Below, one piece after another: positions 55,685-64,000 of a DNA stretch of 64,000 nucleotides. The DNA is from Salinicola peritrichatus (lineage in GTDB: Bacteria > Pseudomonadota > Gammaproteobacteria > Pseudomonadales > Halomonadaceae). The notes under the pieces are model-generated. The model did not search any database. It had not been told where the DNA came from and saw only the letters and a list, made by a program, of their open reading frames with translations. A program made the translations under genes and the position numbers. The stretch's first letter is position 1. Each line of letters opens with the position of its first letter. The stretch is taken from positions 64,626 through 128,625 of the forward strand of contig NZ_PZJU01000012.1 of assembly GCF_003206715.1 (NCBI RefSeq), given 5' to 3'.

Positions 55685-56147
55685 GACTAGTCCTATTTTG
55701 TGTTAGCCAGTTGTATTGGTAGTTGATAGGAGCCAGCAACAATCCATGTGGCGGAATGCAGCTTGAAATTTAGTTAATCTCAAGAATATAGATCAGTCAA
55801 AGCGATAATTTTGATTTATCTATCAAGTTAAATGATCGCTCGCGGCGAGTTGACTATCAAAAAAAACAAACCAGGCATGAAAATTATCGATTTGATTTGT
55901 GGTTGCAGGTCTGCTTCCTTTTAAGGCAAGCGAACACGGCGTGAATAAGGGGGATGGTAACCGGGACTCACCATTAAGCCGGTTTAAAGTTTCGCTACTA
56001 ATAAGGACAGAGACTGACCTAGGTCCATGTGTCCATGGTTAGTTGGGTTAAGTGTTTGAGAGGTGAGCTACACGTCAGTCGGACAGATTACCGGCATAGC
56101 GACAGAATATGCGGTAACACAAAACAAACGAACCGAGAAGGCTCTCC
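55685..56147. promoter_or_regulatory. Divergent control region between hydrolase/oxygenase arm and transporter arm
   Basis: 463 AT-rich bases serving both arms. A nested dyad at 55801-55840: outer AGCGAT (55801-55806) with ATCGCT (55835-55840), inner TTGAT (55811-55815) with ATCAA (55822-55826). A second dyad, TTGA-CTA-TCAA, lies at 55850-55860. These are plausible sites for the LysR protein encoded at 59620. No convincing -35/-10 pair could be fixed for either direction. Confidence 0.45.
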
Positions 56148-57443
56148 ATGACAACAATCAAAATTGAAATCAAGGGCTTAAACAAAGTCTATGGCGAACG
56201 GCCAGAAGAGGCTCTCAAGCTGGCAAGGCAAGGATGCCATCCCCGTGACATCTTGAGTAGGACAGGCCAGATGCTGGCGGTATCTGAGGTATCGCTCAAG
56301 GTGAGAGAGGGTGAAATCTTTACCATCATGGGCCTATCCGGGTCCGGAAAGTCTACGTTGGTTCGATGCCTGAATCGTCTGATCGAGCCTACGAACGGCT
56401 CGATCCTGCTTGATGGTGAGGACATATGCTTGAAGTCGAGCCAGGAATTGCGAGACATCAGACGTACCAAGATCGCCATGGTGTTCCAGAATTTTGCATT
56501 GTTGCCCCACAAGTCGATACTCGAGAATGTTGAGTTTGGATTAAAACTACGTGGTGAGGTGAAGGAGTCACGCCGAGAAAAGGCGGGAATGGCATTAGAA
56601 CGGGTCGGGCTCTCCAATTGGAGTGATCGCTATCCCGACAATTTGAGTGGTGGAATGAAGCAGCGTGTGGGACTGGCCAGAGCTCTGGCAAACGATCCCG
56701 ATATTTTGTTAATGGATGAGCCTTTTAGTGCGCTTGATCCATTGATCCGTGCCGACCTTCAGGCAGAGCTTATTAAGCTTCAGTGTGATATCAAAAAGAC
56801 CATCATCTTCATTACTCATGATTTTCATGAGGCGGTCAAGCTCAGCGACCAGGTCGCCGTTATGCGAGATGGTAAATTTGTCCAGATGGGTACGCCGGAA
56901 GAGATCATCCTTCATCCTGGAAATGAATACGTGGAAAATTTTTCGCGTGAGATGGACAGGTCTAAAGTAATTACTGCTAAAGATGTGGCACAAACTGGTG
57001 CCACTCCTCTTTATGCCGATATGGCGGCAGATAGTGTATTGAAGAGGATGAAAAAAACAGGGAAGCAATTCGCCATATTAGTGGATTCTGATAAAAAACC
57101 GCTAGGCTATATATTTCGTGGGGACCTAGAGAATTCCACAGAGTTAGAGATGAAGGTTGGTGCTGATTTCCAAAGACAAGACGAAGAGGTGATCTCGGTG
57201 TCTTCTTCCACCATTGTAGGTAACCTCTATTTCCAATTGTCTCAGCAATTGCCTCTCGCCATTAGTGATGATAAAGGACATGTTGTTGGTACCATGGATG
57301 CTAACGATGTTATGACGCACCTGAGCCAAGCCGGACAGTATACTAACATAAGAAATTCAGCTCATGCATTCAGCACCGATGGCCAGATCAGCGGCGAATC
57401 TCATCTTACCATTAACTGCTTCGATAAGGTGGTCAGCTCATGA
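56148..57443 (+). CDS. Quaternary-amine ABC transporter ATP-binding protein, ProV type
   Basis: A 431-aa ATPase of a ProU/OpuA-type importer. ProV-specific start (IKGLNKVYGERPEEALKLARQG), Walker A GLSGSGKST (about 65), signature LSGGMKQRVGLARAL, Walker B ILLMDEPFSALDPL, H-loop THDFHEA, then a C-terminal pair of CBS domains (about 290-405). In osmotic transporters the CBS module senses ionic strength; here catabolic use of the substrate is suggested by the divergent oxygenase genes. It overlaps the permease gene by 4 bases. Confidence 0.9.
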   Translation: MTTIKIEIKGLNKVYGERPEEALKLARQGCHPRDILSRTGQMLAVSEVSLKVREGEIFTIMGLSGSGKSTLVRCLNRLIEPTNGSILLDGEDICLKSSQELRDIRRTKIAMVFQNFALLPHKSILENVEFGLKLRGEVKESRREKAGMALERVGLSNWSDRYPDNLSGGMKQRVGLARALANDPDILLMDEPFSALDPLIRADLQAELIKLQCDIKKTIIFITHDFHEAVKLSDQVAVMRDGKFVQMGTPEEIILHPGNEYVENFSREMDRSKVITAKDVAQTGATPLYADMAADSVLKRMKKTGKQFAILVDSDKKPLGYIFRGDLENSTELEMKVGADFQRQDEEVISVSSSTIVGNLYFQLSQQLPLAISDDKGHVVGTMDANDVMTHLSQAGQYTNIRNSAHAFSTDGQISGESHLTINCFDKVVSS

Positions 57444-58372
57444 ATCGTTTACCTGATGAATATATTCTACCCATAGCTGACATTTTTCAGAATATTGTGA
57501 ACTGGCTCGTTGATGAATGGCGTCCAGTTTTTCAGACACTACGCTGGCCAATCGCGCAGGTTCTGGATGCAGTGTCAGATCTGATGAATTCGTTACCATT
57601 CTGGCTTGTAATCCTGTTCTTTCTGATCGTCGGTTGGAGAACAGCGGGTATTCGTAATGGCGTTTTCTGCGGTGTTTCCTTTGTATTGATTGCCTTCATG
57701 GGGCTTTGGGACGAAGCAATGGACTCGCTTTCAATTTTGATCACAGCGGTCACCTTCTGCGTGGTCGTAGGCGTTCCGATCGGTATCCTTGCCGGCCGAA
57801 GCAACAAGTTTTGGGCTGTTCTACGCCCAGTCCTTGATGTTATGCAAACAACACCCTCTTTTGTTTATCTTGTTCCGGTGGTAATGCTGTTTGGTATCGG
57901 AACTGTGCCAGGTGTAATAGCTACCATAGTCTTTTCCATGCCACCGGTGATCCGTCTAACTAATCTTGGATTGCGCCAGGTCCCCGCCGAGGCGATCGAG
58001 GCTGGAGAGTCCTTTGGTGCTACCGAATGGCAGGCTCTAATCAATATCCGATTACCACTAGCCCTGCCGTCTATCATGACAGGGGTGAACCAGACCCTGC
58101 TCATGGCTATGGTGATGAGCGTTATTATCTCAATGATCGGGGCTGAGGGGCTTGGCTTGTCAGTGCTTAGAGGAATCGGTGCGCTAGATGTCGGGCAGGC
58201 AGGAATAGGTGGATTGGCCATTGTTCTTCTGGCTATATCGCTGGACCGGATTACCCAAGGATTAGGCGAAAAATCTAAACAGGCCCATCATGAGCTCAAA
58301 CCGCGCTCATTGTTAGGTCGTTTCCGAGCAGCACGGACCGGGGCATCTGACTCCCCTGCAAGTATGCAATAA
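57440..58372 (+). CDS. Quaternary-amine ABC transporter permease, ProW type
   Basis: A 310-aa inner-membrane protein with an amphipathic N-terminal region and about seven hydrophobic segments. It contains the permease coupling motif (EAGESFGATEWQALINIRLPLALPSIMTG, the EAA loop) and FVYLVPVVMLFGIGTVPG, typical of ProW/OpuAB. Coupled to the ATPase gene (ATGA) and followed 28 bases later by the binding-protein gene. Confidence 0.9.
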   Translation: MNRLPDEYILPIADIFQNIVNWLVDEWRPVFQTLRWPIAQVLDAVSDLMNSLPFWLVILFFLIVGWRTAGIRNGVFCGVSFVLIAFMGLWDEAMDSLSILITAVTFCVVVGVPIGILAGRSNKFWAVLRPVLDVMQTTPSFVYLVPVVMLFGIGTVPGVIATIVFSMPPVIRLTNLGLRQVPAEAIEAGESFGATEWQALINIRLPLALPSIMTGVNQTLLMAMVMSVIISMIGAEGLGLSVLRGIGALDVGQAGIGGLAIVLLAISLDRITQGLGEKSKQAHHELKPRSLLGRFRAARTGASDSPASMQ

Positions 58373-58400
58373 CAATCAATCCTCGATAGAGAGAAATGCA

Positions 58401-59435
58401 ATGAGTTGCAATATGAGAAATATAATATTTGCCATTGTAGCTGGCATAGCTATCCTGACTGGTACCCATGTTATGGCTGGATCCGACCTGCCTGGTGCTG
58501 GTAAGAAAGTCATGCCTGCACGCCCTAATTGGGACTCCTTCTGGTTCGGTCAGAAAATTGTCGATATTGGTATGGAACGTCTGGGTTATGAAGTTGCCGA
58601 CCCAGTTACAATGGGGCCTCCCGCGATATTTACTTCTATCGCACGTGGCGACCTTATGTATTCGGTCGACACGATTTTGCCCAATCACGCTGATCTTTAC
58701 GAGAAAACTAAAGAGGATGTGATGCCAGTAGGACCGATCATGAATCCGGGTACTATACAAGGATTTATGGTTGATAAAAAAACTGCGGATAAATATAATA
58801 TCCGTTATTTGGAGGATTTTAAAGATCCTAAAGTAGCCGCGCTATTTGATCAGGATGGTGATGGGCGTGCTGATATGGTTGGGCCATCAGCAAGCTGGAC
58901 GGGATCTTCTGCCGTAGCAACAAACTATATAAAAAACCTCGGTCTGAGCGATCGTGTTCATTTAGTTCAGGGAGAGTACACTACGTTATCTGCGGATGCG
59001 GTGGGACGTTACTCTGCTGGTGAACCAATATTCCTATATACTTGGTACCCTAATCCAACAACTATGACGCTAAAGCCAGGAAAAGATCTTGTTTGGTTGC
59101 AGGTGCATAATGTCTCATTGCCAGATGATCAGATGGAAAAATATAAGCCCCAAGACAACCTTGAGGGCTGCGCATCCAACCCCTGCGATCTTGGCTGGCT
59201 GCCTACAGTCTACTATATTGCGGTCAACCGAAAATGGGCTGCTGAAAACTCTGCGGCAATGAAATTTTTCGATCAGTTTGAAATGCACCTACAGGATCGA
59301 GCCGAGCAGAATATCAAGATGATGCAAGGTGAAAACCGAGAGGAGGATATCGAGCGCCATGCTAGAGAATGGATCGAGAATAACAAGGAAAAATTCGATT
59401 CGTGGATTGATGCAGCAATTACTGCTGCCAATTGA
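58401..59435 (+). CDS. Quaternary-amine ABC transporter substrate-binding protein, ProX type
   Basis: A 344-aa periplasmic binding protein with signal peptide ending HVMA|GSDLPG. Comparing with E. coli ProX, whose betaine box uses Trp65, Trp140 and Trp188, the second and third Trp are kept (SASWTGSS, YTWYPNP) but the first site reads DTILPNHAD in place of NWTPLHDN. A changed aromatic box suggests a ligand different from glycine betaine. Alignment is by eye from memory. Two Cys (GCASNPCDLGW) could form a disulphide as in ProX. Confidence 0.88.
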   Translation: MSCNMRNIIFAIVAGIAILTGTHVMAGSDLPGAGKKVMPARPNWDSFWFGQKIVDIGMERLGYEVADPVTMGPPAIFTSIARGDLMYSVDTILPNHADLYEKTKEDVMPVGPIMNPGTIQGFMVDKKTADKYNIRYLEDFKDPKVAALFDQDGDGRADMVGPSASWTGSSAVATNYIKNLGLSDRVHLVQGEYTTLSADAVGRYSAGEPIFLYTWYPNPTTMTLKPGKDLVWLQVHNVSLPDDQMEKYKPQDNLEGCASNPCDLGWLPTVYYIAVNRKWAAENSAAMKFFDQFEMHLQDRAEQNIKMMQGENREEDIERHAREWIENNKEKFDSWIDAAITAAN

Positions 59436-59460
59436 TTGCTAGCGGAAACTTAGATTACTT

Positions 59461-59484
59461 AATCCCCCGGTTAGGGGGATTTTG
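59461..59484 (+). terminator. Terminator after the ABC transporter operon
   Basis: AATCCCCC (59461-59468), five-base loop, GGGGGATT (59474-59481), then TTTGTGTT, 25 bases after the binding-protein stop. Confidence 0.88.
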
Positions 59485-59619
59485 TGTTGTCTGGGTACAG
59501 CGATATCTATGAGTGTTTATCTCATCTGCTAATACTCAATCGGTATGCGGCGAGATTGACAGGCTACTGTTTGTTGATGATATTGATGCTTCATCATACA
59601 TCATTGGATGAGATGATTA

Positions 59620-60585
59620 ATGGCTTTGTCCAGGAAAATCAATTGGAATCTGCTCTATACGTTTGTCGTCGTGGCAGAGACTCAGAGCATTTCGAAGGCG
59701 GCCCATATCCTCGGACGAGGACAGCCGGCAATCAGCGCGGCACTGAAGAATTTAGAGTGTCAAATTGGGTTGCAGCTTGCGGAAAGGGGACCAAGATTTT
59801 TCAAACTAACTGAGGCTGGACGGCTACTCCACCGCGAGGCGAGCGAAATCTGCGGTGCCATAGACCGTATATCGGTCTTGCTGAAGGATACCGAGGAGGT
59901 GTTGACAGGCAATGTCCGACTGACTATTGCAAGTCACATGGCTAGTCCAATTCTGAACCAAACTCTAACCGAGTTCCATCGTCGACATAACCGAGCGACG
60001 ATATCGTGTACTGTGATGAATAGCCCGGAAATCATTGAGGCACTCGCGAATCGGTTGATCCATTTCGGAATAGGGCCGGTGTTTAATAAGCGGTCGGAGT
60101 TTGAATATTTTCATATATTTAAAGAGTATTGTGGGTTTTATTGCGGGGCCACCCACCCACTCTTTGGAAAGGAAGGGCTGACTGTGGAGGATTTAAAGGG
60201 GCATAATGAAATCACATACCAGTCAGCTATTTTCTCGGATTATCTCCATTCGATTACTGAGATGCGATCCAATATAAACTTTAATGAACCACTGACGGGC
60301 ATTGCTAATAATCTAGAGGAAGTCAGGCGAATGGTCCTTTCTGGATTAGGTGTTGGGCCAATCCCGGTGCAGATAGCCGCCCGAGATGTACGGGATGGCT
60401 TATTATGGCGGTTACCGCCTTATGAGGATGTCATGCCTATCGACATATACCTCATTACTAATGCCAAGGTACGCCCCAGTCAAACCGAGCAAGCTTTTCT
60501 GGACACCCTTAAGAAGGAAGTTCTCAATACACCGGAAAGCCAGCGTACTTACTCGGGCAATCTCAATACAGCCCCATTCTGGTAG
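59620..60585 (+). CDS. LysR-family transcriptional regulator of the accessory block
   Basis: A 321-aa protein with an N-terminal winged helix (LYTFVVVAETQSISKAAHILGRGQPAISAALKNLE) and a C-terminal effector-binding domain (from about 95, GNVRLTIASHMASPIL). GQPAISAALKNLE fits the LTTR recognition helix pattern. It is separated from the transporter operon by a terminator, so it is likely transcribed alone. Probable regulator of the divergent arms. Its last 37 bases overlap the 3' end of ilvY on the other strand. Confidence 0.87.
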   Translation: MALSRKINWNLLYTFVVVAETQSISKAAHILGRGQPAISAALKNLECQIGLQLAERGPRFFKLTEAGRLLHREASEICGAIDRISVLLKDTEEVLTGNVRLTIASHMASPILNQTLTEFHRRHNRATISCTVMNSPEIIEALANRLIHFGIGPVFNKRSEFEYFHIFKEYCGFYCGATHPLFGKEGLTVEDLKGHNEITYQSAIFSDYLHSITEMRSNINFNEPLTGIANNLEEVRRMVLSGLGVGPIPVQIAARDVRDGLLWRLPPYEDVMPIDIYLITNAKVRPSQTEQAFLDTLKKEVLNTPESQRTYSGNLNTAPFW

Positions 60586-61508
60586 CTGCCTTTCCATCGA
60601 CTGGGCAAATTTGCAGCATATGGCGATGCCTGTATCTCCGCCCATAGCGCTTCGATCAGCGCACTCTTCAGGCGTCGCTTGAGCACGCACAGGCCGACGT
60701 CGTAGTGCGGCAGTTCGGGCTTGACCGGCAGGATGGTCACGCGATCGAGCAGCGGGCTGTTGTCGAGCACGATGCGCGGCACGATACCGACGCCAAATCC
60801 GAGTCCGACCATGCTGACGATCGCTTCGTTGCCGGCGACCTGGGCATAGATGCGTGGGGTGACCCCAAGCGCACGAAACCAGGTATCGGCATGATCCCGC
60901 GACAATCCGGATTCGGACAGGATCATCGGTACTTGCCGCCACTGGGAAGGCGTCGGAATCTCCGGTGTGGCCGGCAGCCAGTCGGCGCCGTCACGCGGCG
61001 CGATGAACACCAGCGGCGAAGTCGCCAGCGGCTTGAATGCCAACGCATCCGGCAGGCTGCGGGGGCGCGCGGTGATGGCAACGTCCTCGTTTTCGGCCTG
61101 GACCCGGGCGATGGCGTCGGCCGGATCGCCGGTATGCAGCTTGATCTCGATACGCGGATGGCGCAGACGGAATTCGCTCAGCAGACGGTAGAGAAAACTG
61201 TAGCTGGCGGTGACCGAGCAGTAGATGCTGATCTCGCCTGCCAGCTCGCGGGTCTCCTCCATCAAGGTGCACTGCAGCGATTGCCATTGCTCCAGTGTCT
61301 CCCGGGCGTAGGAGTGGAACAGCTGTCCCTCCCGGGTCAGGATGACGTGGCGATTGTCGCGCTCGAACAGCGTGACGCCCAGCGTCTCCTCCAACTGGCG
61401 GATCGAACGGCTCAGGGTCGAAGGGCTGACATGGCAGGCGTCGCTGGCGCGACCGAAATGCAGATGATCGGCCAGGGCCAGGAAGTGGGTCAGTGGGCGG
61501 TAATCCAT
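60549..61508 (-). CDS. ilvY: LysR-family activator IlvY, with C-terminus extended into the accessory block
   Basis: Activates ilvC in response to acetolactate/acetohydroxybutyrate. 319 aa; HTH FLALADHLHFGRASDACHVSPSTLSRSIRQLEETLG; effector domain with FCSVTA-like YCSVTASYSF and GNEAIVSMVGLGFGVGIVPRIVLDNSP. E. coli IlvY ends soon after LIEAFWKI. Here LIEALWAEI is followed by over 20 further residues, the last dozen read from the antisense of the neighbouring lysR gene, so the natural 3' end was probably replaced at the block junction. Divergent from ilvC. Confidence 0.9.
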   Translation of the reverse strand: MDYRPLTHFLALADHLHFGRASDACHVSPSTLSRSIRQLEETLGVTLFERDNRHVILTREGQLFHSYARETLEQWQSLQCTLMEETRELAGEISIYCSVTASYSFLYRLLSEFRLRHPRIEIKLHTGDPADAIARVQAENEDVAITARPRSLPDALAFKPLATSPLVFIAPRDGADWLPATPEIPTPSQWRQVPMILSESGLSRDHADTWFRALGVTPRIYAQVAGNEAIVSMVGLGFGVGIVPRIVLDNSPLLDRVTILPVKPELPHYDVGLCVLKRRLKSALIEALWAEIQASPYAANLPSRWKGSYQNGAVLRLPE

Positions 61509-61511
61509 TAG

Positions 61512-62714
<1,203 letters not shown>

Positions 62715-62737
62715 TCGCTCTTTGGTCACGCGAGCCG

Positions 62738-62771
62738 AACGGGGTGCGACGATCGTCGCACCCCGTTTTGC
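62738..62771 (+). terminator. Terminator after ilvC (30-bp perfect palindrome)
   Basis: 62738-62752 is the exact reverse complement of 62753-62767, followed by TTTT overlapping the end of the stem. Confidence 0.92.
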
Positions 62772-62868
62772 GTTCGGGGAAGACGGGCAACTGTCGCGAT
62801 TCTCGCTAGGCTGTAGAATGGGCCGGCTGAAATGCCCGAGCGCACTCGTAACCAAAGGACTCGCCTCC

Positions 62869-63741
62869 ATGACGCAGGATGACCGCCAACACGAGCAAGA
62901 GCCCGAAACCATTACCATCGGCGCTACGTCTCCGCTCTTCGATGACGAAGACGAGGTCATCGAAGAGACGGTCGAAAACGGCAAGCGAATTCGCCGCCGC
63001 GGTATCTATCTGCTGCCCAATCTGTTCACGCTGTCGGCATTGTTTGCCGGTTTCTACTCGATCGTTGCGGCGATCAATGGCGACTATGGCAAGGCGGCCA
63101 TCGCCATCTTCGTGGCCATGGTCCTCGACGGACTGGATGGCCGCGTGGCTCGCCTGACCAATACGCAGAGTGCCTTCGGCGCCGAATTCGACAGCCTCGC
63201 CGACATGGTTTCCTTCGGCATGGCTCCGGCGCTGGTCGCCTTCACCTGGATCCTGCAGGACGTCGGCAAGCTCGGCTGGATCGCGGCCTTCATCTTCGTG
63301 GCCGGCGCGGCGCTGCGCCTGGCGCGGTTCAATGTGCAGATCGGCAGCATCGACAAGAAGTGGTTCGTCGGGCTTCCCAGTCCCTCGGCGGCTGCCGTGG
63401 TGGCCGGTTGCGTTTGGGTGTTCCATACCTTCGACGCCGAGTCGCTCGGTTTCAAGGTACTGATGACCGCCGTGGTTGCCGCGGCCGGCGTGTTGATGGT
63501 CAGTAACGTGCGCTACCACAGTTTCAAGGAGATCGATTTCAAGGGGCCGGTGCCATTCGTCTTCCTGCTGGCGATCGTGCTGCTGTTCGTACTGATCTCG
63601 ATCGAGCCTTCGGTAGTGTTGCTGACGCTGTTTGGCTGCTATGTCGTTTCGGGCCCCCTCTTTGCGTTGGGGCGTCTGCGCAAGGCGCGCACGGAGAAGC
63701 GGCGGCAAGAAGCGGGAGGGCAGCAGGCGCAGGACGACTGA
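62869..63741 (+). CDS. pssA: CDP-diacylglycerol-serine O-phosphatidyltransferase
   Basis: Makes phosphatidylserine, precursor of phosphatidylethanolamine. The 290-aa membrane protein has about eight hydrophobic segments and the CDP-alcohol phosphotransferase motif DG-x2-AR-x8-G-x3-D-x3-D in LDGRVARLTNTQSAFGAEFDSLAD, all Asp present. This is the integral-membrane subclass II enzyme (as in Bacillus), not the E. coli soluble type. An acidic cytoplasmic N-terminus (about 50 residues) precedes TM1. ATG 62869 follows AAAGGA at longer than ideal spacing. The ilvC-pssA neighbourhood is common in Pseudomonas and relatives. Confidence 0.93.
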   Translation: MTQDDRQHEQEPETITIGATSPLFDDEDEVIEETVENGKRIRRRGIYLLPNLFTLSALFAGFYSIVAAINGDYGKAAIAIFVAMVLDGLDGRVARLTNTQSAFGAEFDSLADMVSFGMAPALVAFTWILQDVGKLGWIAAFIFVAGAALRLARFNVQIGSIDKKWFVGLPSPSAAAVVAGCVWVFHTFDAESLGFKVLMTAVVAAAGVLMVSNVRYHSFKEIDFKGPVPFVFLLAIVLLFVLISIEPSVVLLTLFGCYVVSGPLFALGRLRKARTEKRRQEAGGQQAQDD

Positions 63742-63765
63742 CCGGCACGCGCCATTGCTCTCATG

Positions 63766-63789
63766 ACGCCCGCCCTGCGCGGGCGTTTT
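63766..63789 (+). terminator. Terminator after pssA
   Basis: ACGCCCGC (63766-63773), five-base loop, GCGGGCGT (63779-63786), then TTT. Confidence 0.85.
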
Positions 63790-63832
63790 GCTATCTATTG
63801 GACCGGCTGGACAACTTTTTTGCCGCGAGGGC

Positions 63833-63861
63833 TTGCCAAGTTGGGCCGGGGTCCGTAAAGT
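63833..63861 (+). promoter_or_regulatory. Strong stable-RNA-type promoter at the window edge
   Basis: TTGCCA (63833-63838), exactly 17-bp spacer, TAAAGT (63856-63861), followed by a G+C-rich discriminator, with a T-run (63815-63821) upstream resembling an UP element. The 140 bases after it contain a dyad GCTGC/GCAGC (about 63872-63901) and TTGATT/AATCAA (about 63921-63942) but no coding frame, as in leaders of rRNA or tRNA operons. Confidence 0.6.
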
Positions 63862-64000
63862 ACGCATCCGCTGCCGACGAGACAGGCTCTCGACAGCAGC
63901 GGGGAGACAAGCCAAGCGATTGATTCGATTGAACAAATCAAGCATCGTTAGGCGGCGAAGCAAGCGGTTGGGCTTCACGGTGTCTTCCAGGGTTCGCGGC

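Noticed and set aside
59484..59813. 109-codon plus-strand frame overlapping the start of the lysR gene
   Set aside because: Shadow frame; the overlapping frame from 59620 carries a clear LysR helix-turn-helix.
52503..60590. Prophage or integrative element carrying the accessory block
   Set aside because: No integrase, phage gene, tRNA end or direct repeat at the borders; the tRNA-Pro gene is far away.

Overview
This is 64 kb of high-GC chromosome from a gammaproteobacterium. Gene content and order fit the Oceanospirillales/Pseudomonadales, and I think a Halomonas-like (Halomonadaceae) organism most likely. Supporting blocks are fabA-fabB, ispB / rplU-rpmA-obgE-proB / rpsT / murJ-ribF-ileS-lspA-fkpB-ispH beside a pilV-W-X-Y1-E minor-pilin cluster, and bamD / rluD-pgeF-clpB. 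The genus is inferred from memory of gene order, without a database search.

Layout. 1-3850: end of a molybdenum-hydroxylase (CO dehydrogenase-like) operon with a 2Fe-2S subunit, a molybdopterin subunit and an HD-domain protein. 4.1-8.9 kb: OPT transporter, SMP-30-type lactonase, RmlD-like reductase and plsC. 8.9-15.4 kb: fabAB, a PAS-GGDEF-EAL protein, a MerR/B12-fold regulator with CbiX and a TIGR01777 epimerase. 15.4-19.0 kb: rapA flanked by two non-coding MITE-like elements with target duplications. 19-33.2 kb: small envelope proteins, tRNA-Pro(CGG), then a long housekeeping run for isoprenoids, ribosomal proteins, peptidoglycan and lipoprotein processing. 33.2-39.7 kb: type IV pilus minor pilins and PilY1. 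39.7-49.7 kb: thiO, nadE, bamD, rluD, pgeF, clpB and a sugar porter. 50.2-52.5 kb: ilvIH. 60.5-62.7 kb: ilvY-ilvC. 62.9-63.7 kb: pssA, then a strong stable-RNA-type promoter at the window edge.

The accessory highlight is a more AT-rich block of about 8 kb (52.55-60.59 kb) lying between ilvH and ilvY. One arm encodes an alpha/beta hydrolase, a flavin monooxygenase resembling pyridine-ring-opening oxygenases, a 4-oxalocrotonate tautomerase-like protein and a second alpha/beta hydrolase that has lost two catalytic-triad residues. The divergent arm encodes a ProV-ProW-ProX-type quaternary-amine importer and a LysR regulator. Together they look like an import-and-degrade module for a betaine-like, possibly N-heterocyclic, compound; this is inference.

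Other oddities: an isoleucyl-tRNA synthetase whose C-terminal zinc-finger cysteines are all replaced; a 21-bp tandem repeat that fills the ribF-ileS gap as a 33-codon ORF and runs into the ileS start; a B12-fold MerR regulator lacking cobalamin-ligand residues; 75-bp repeats before murJ; and a purine-rich multi-hairpin element after nadE.
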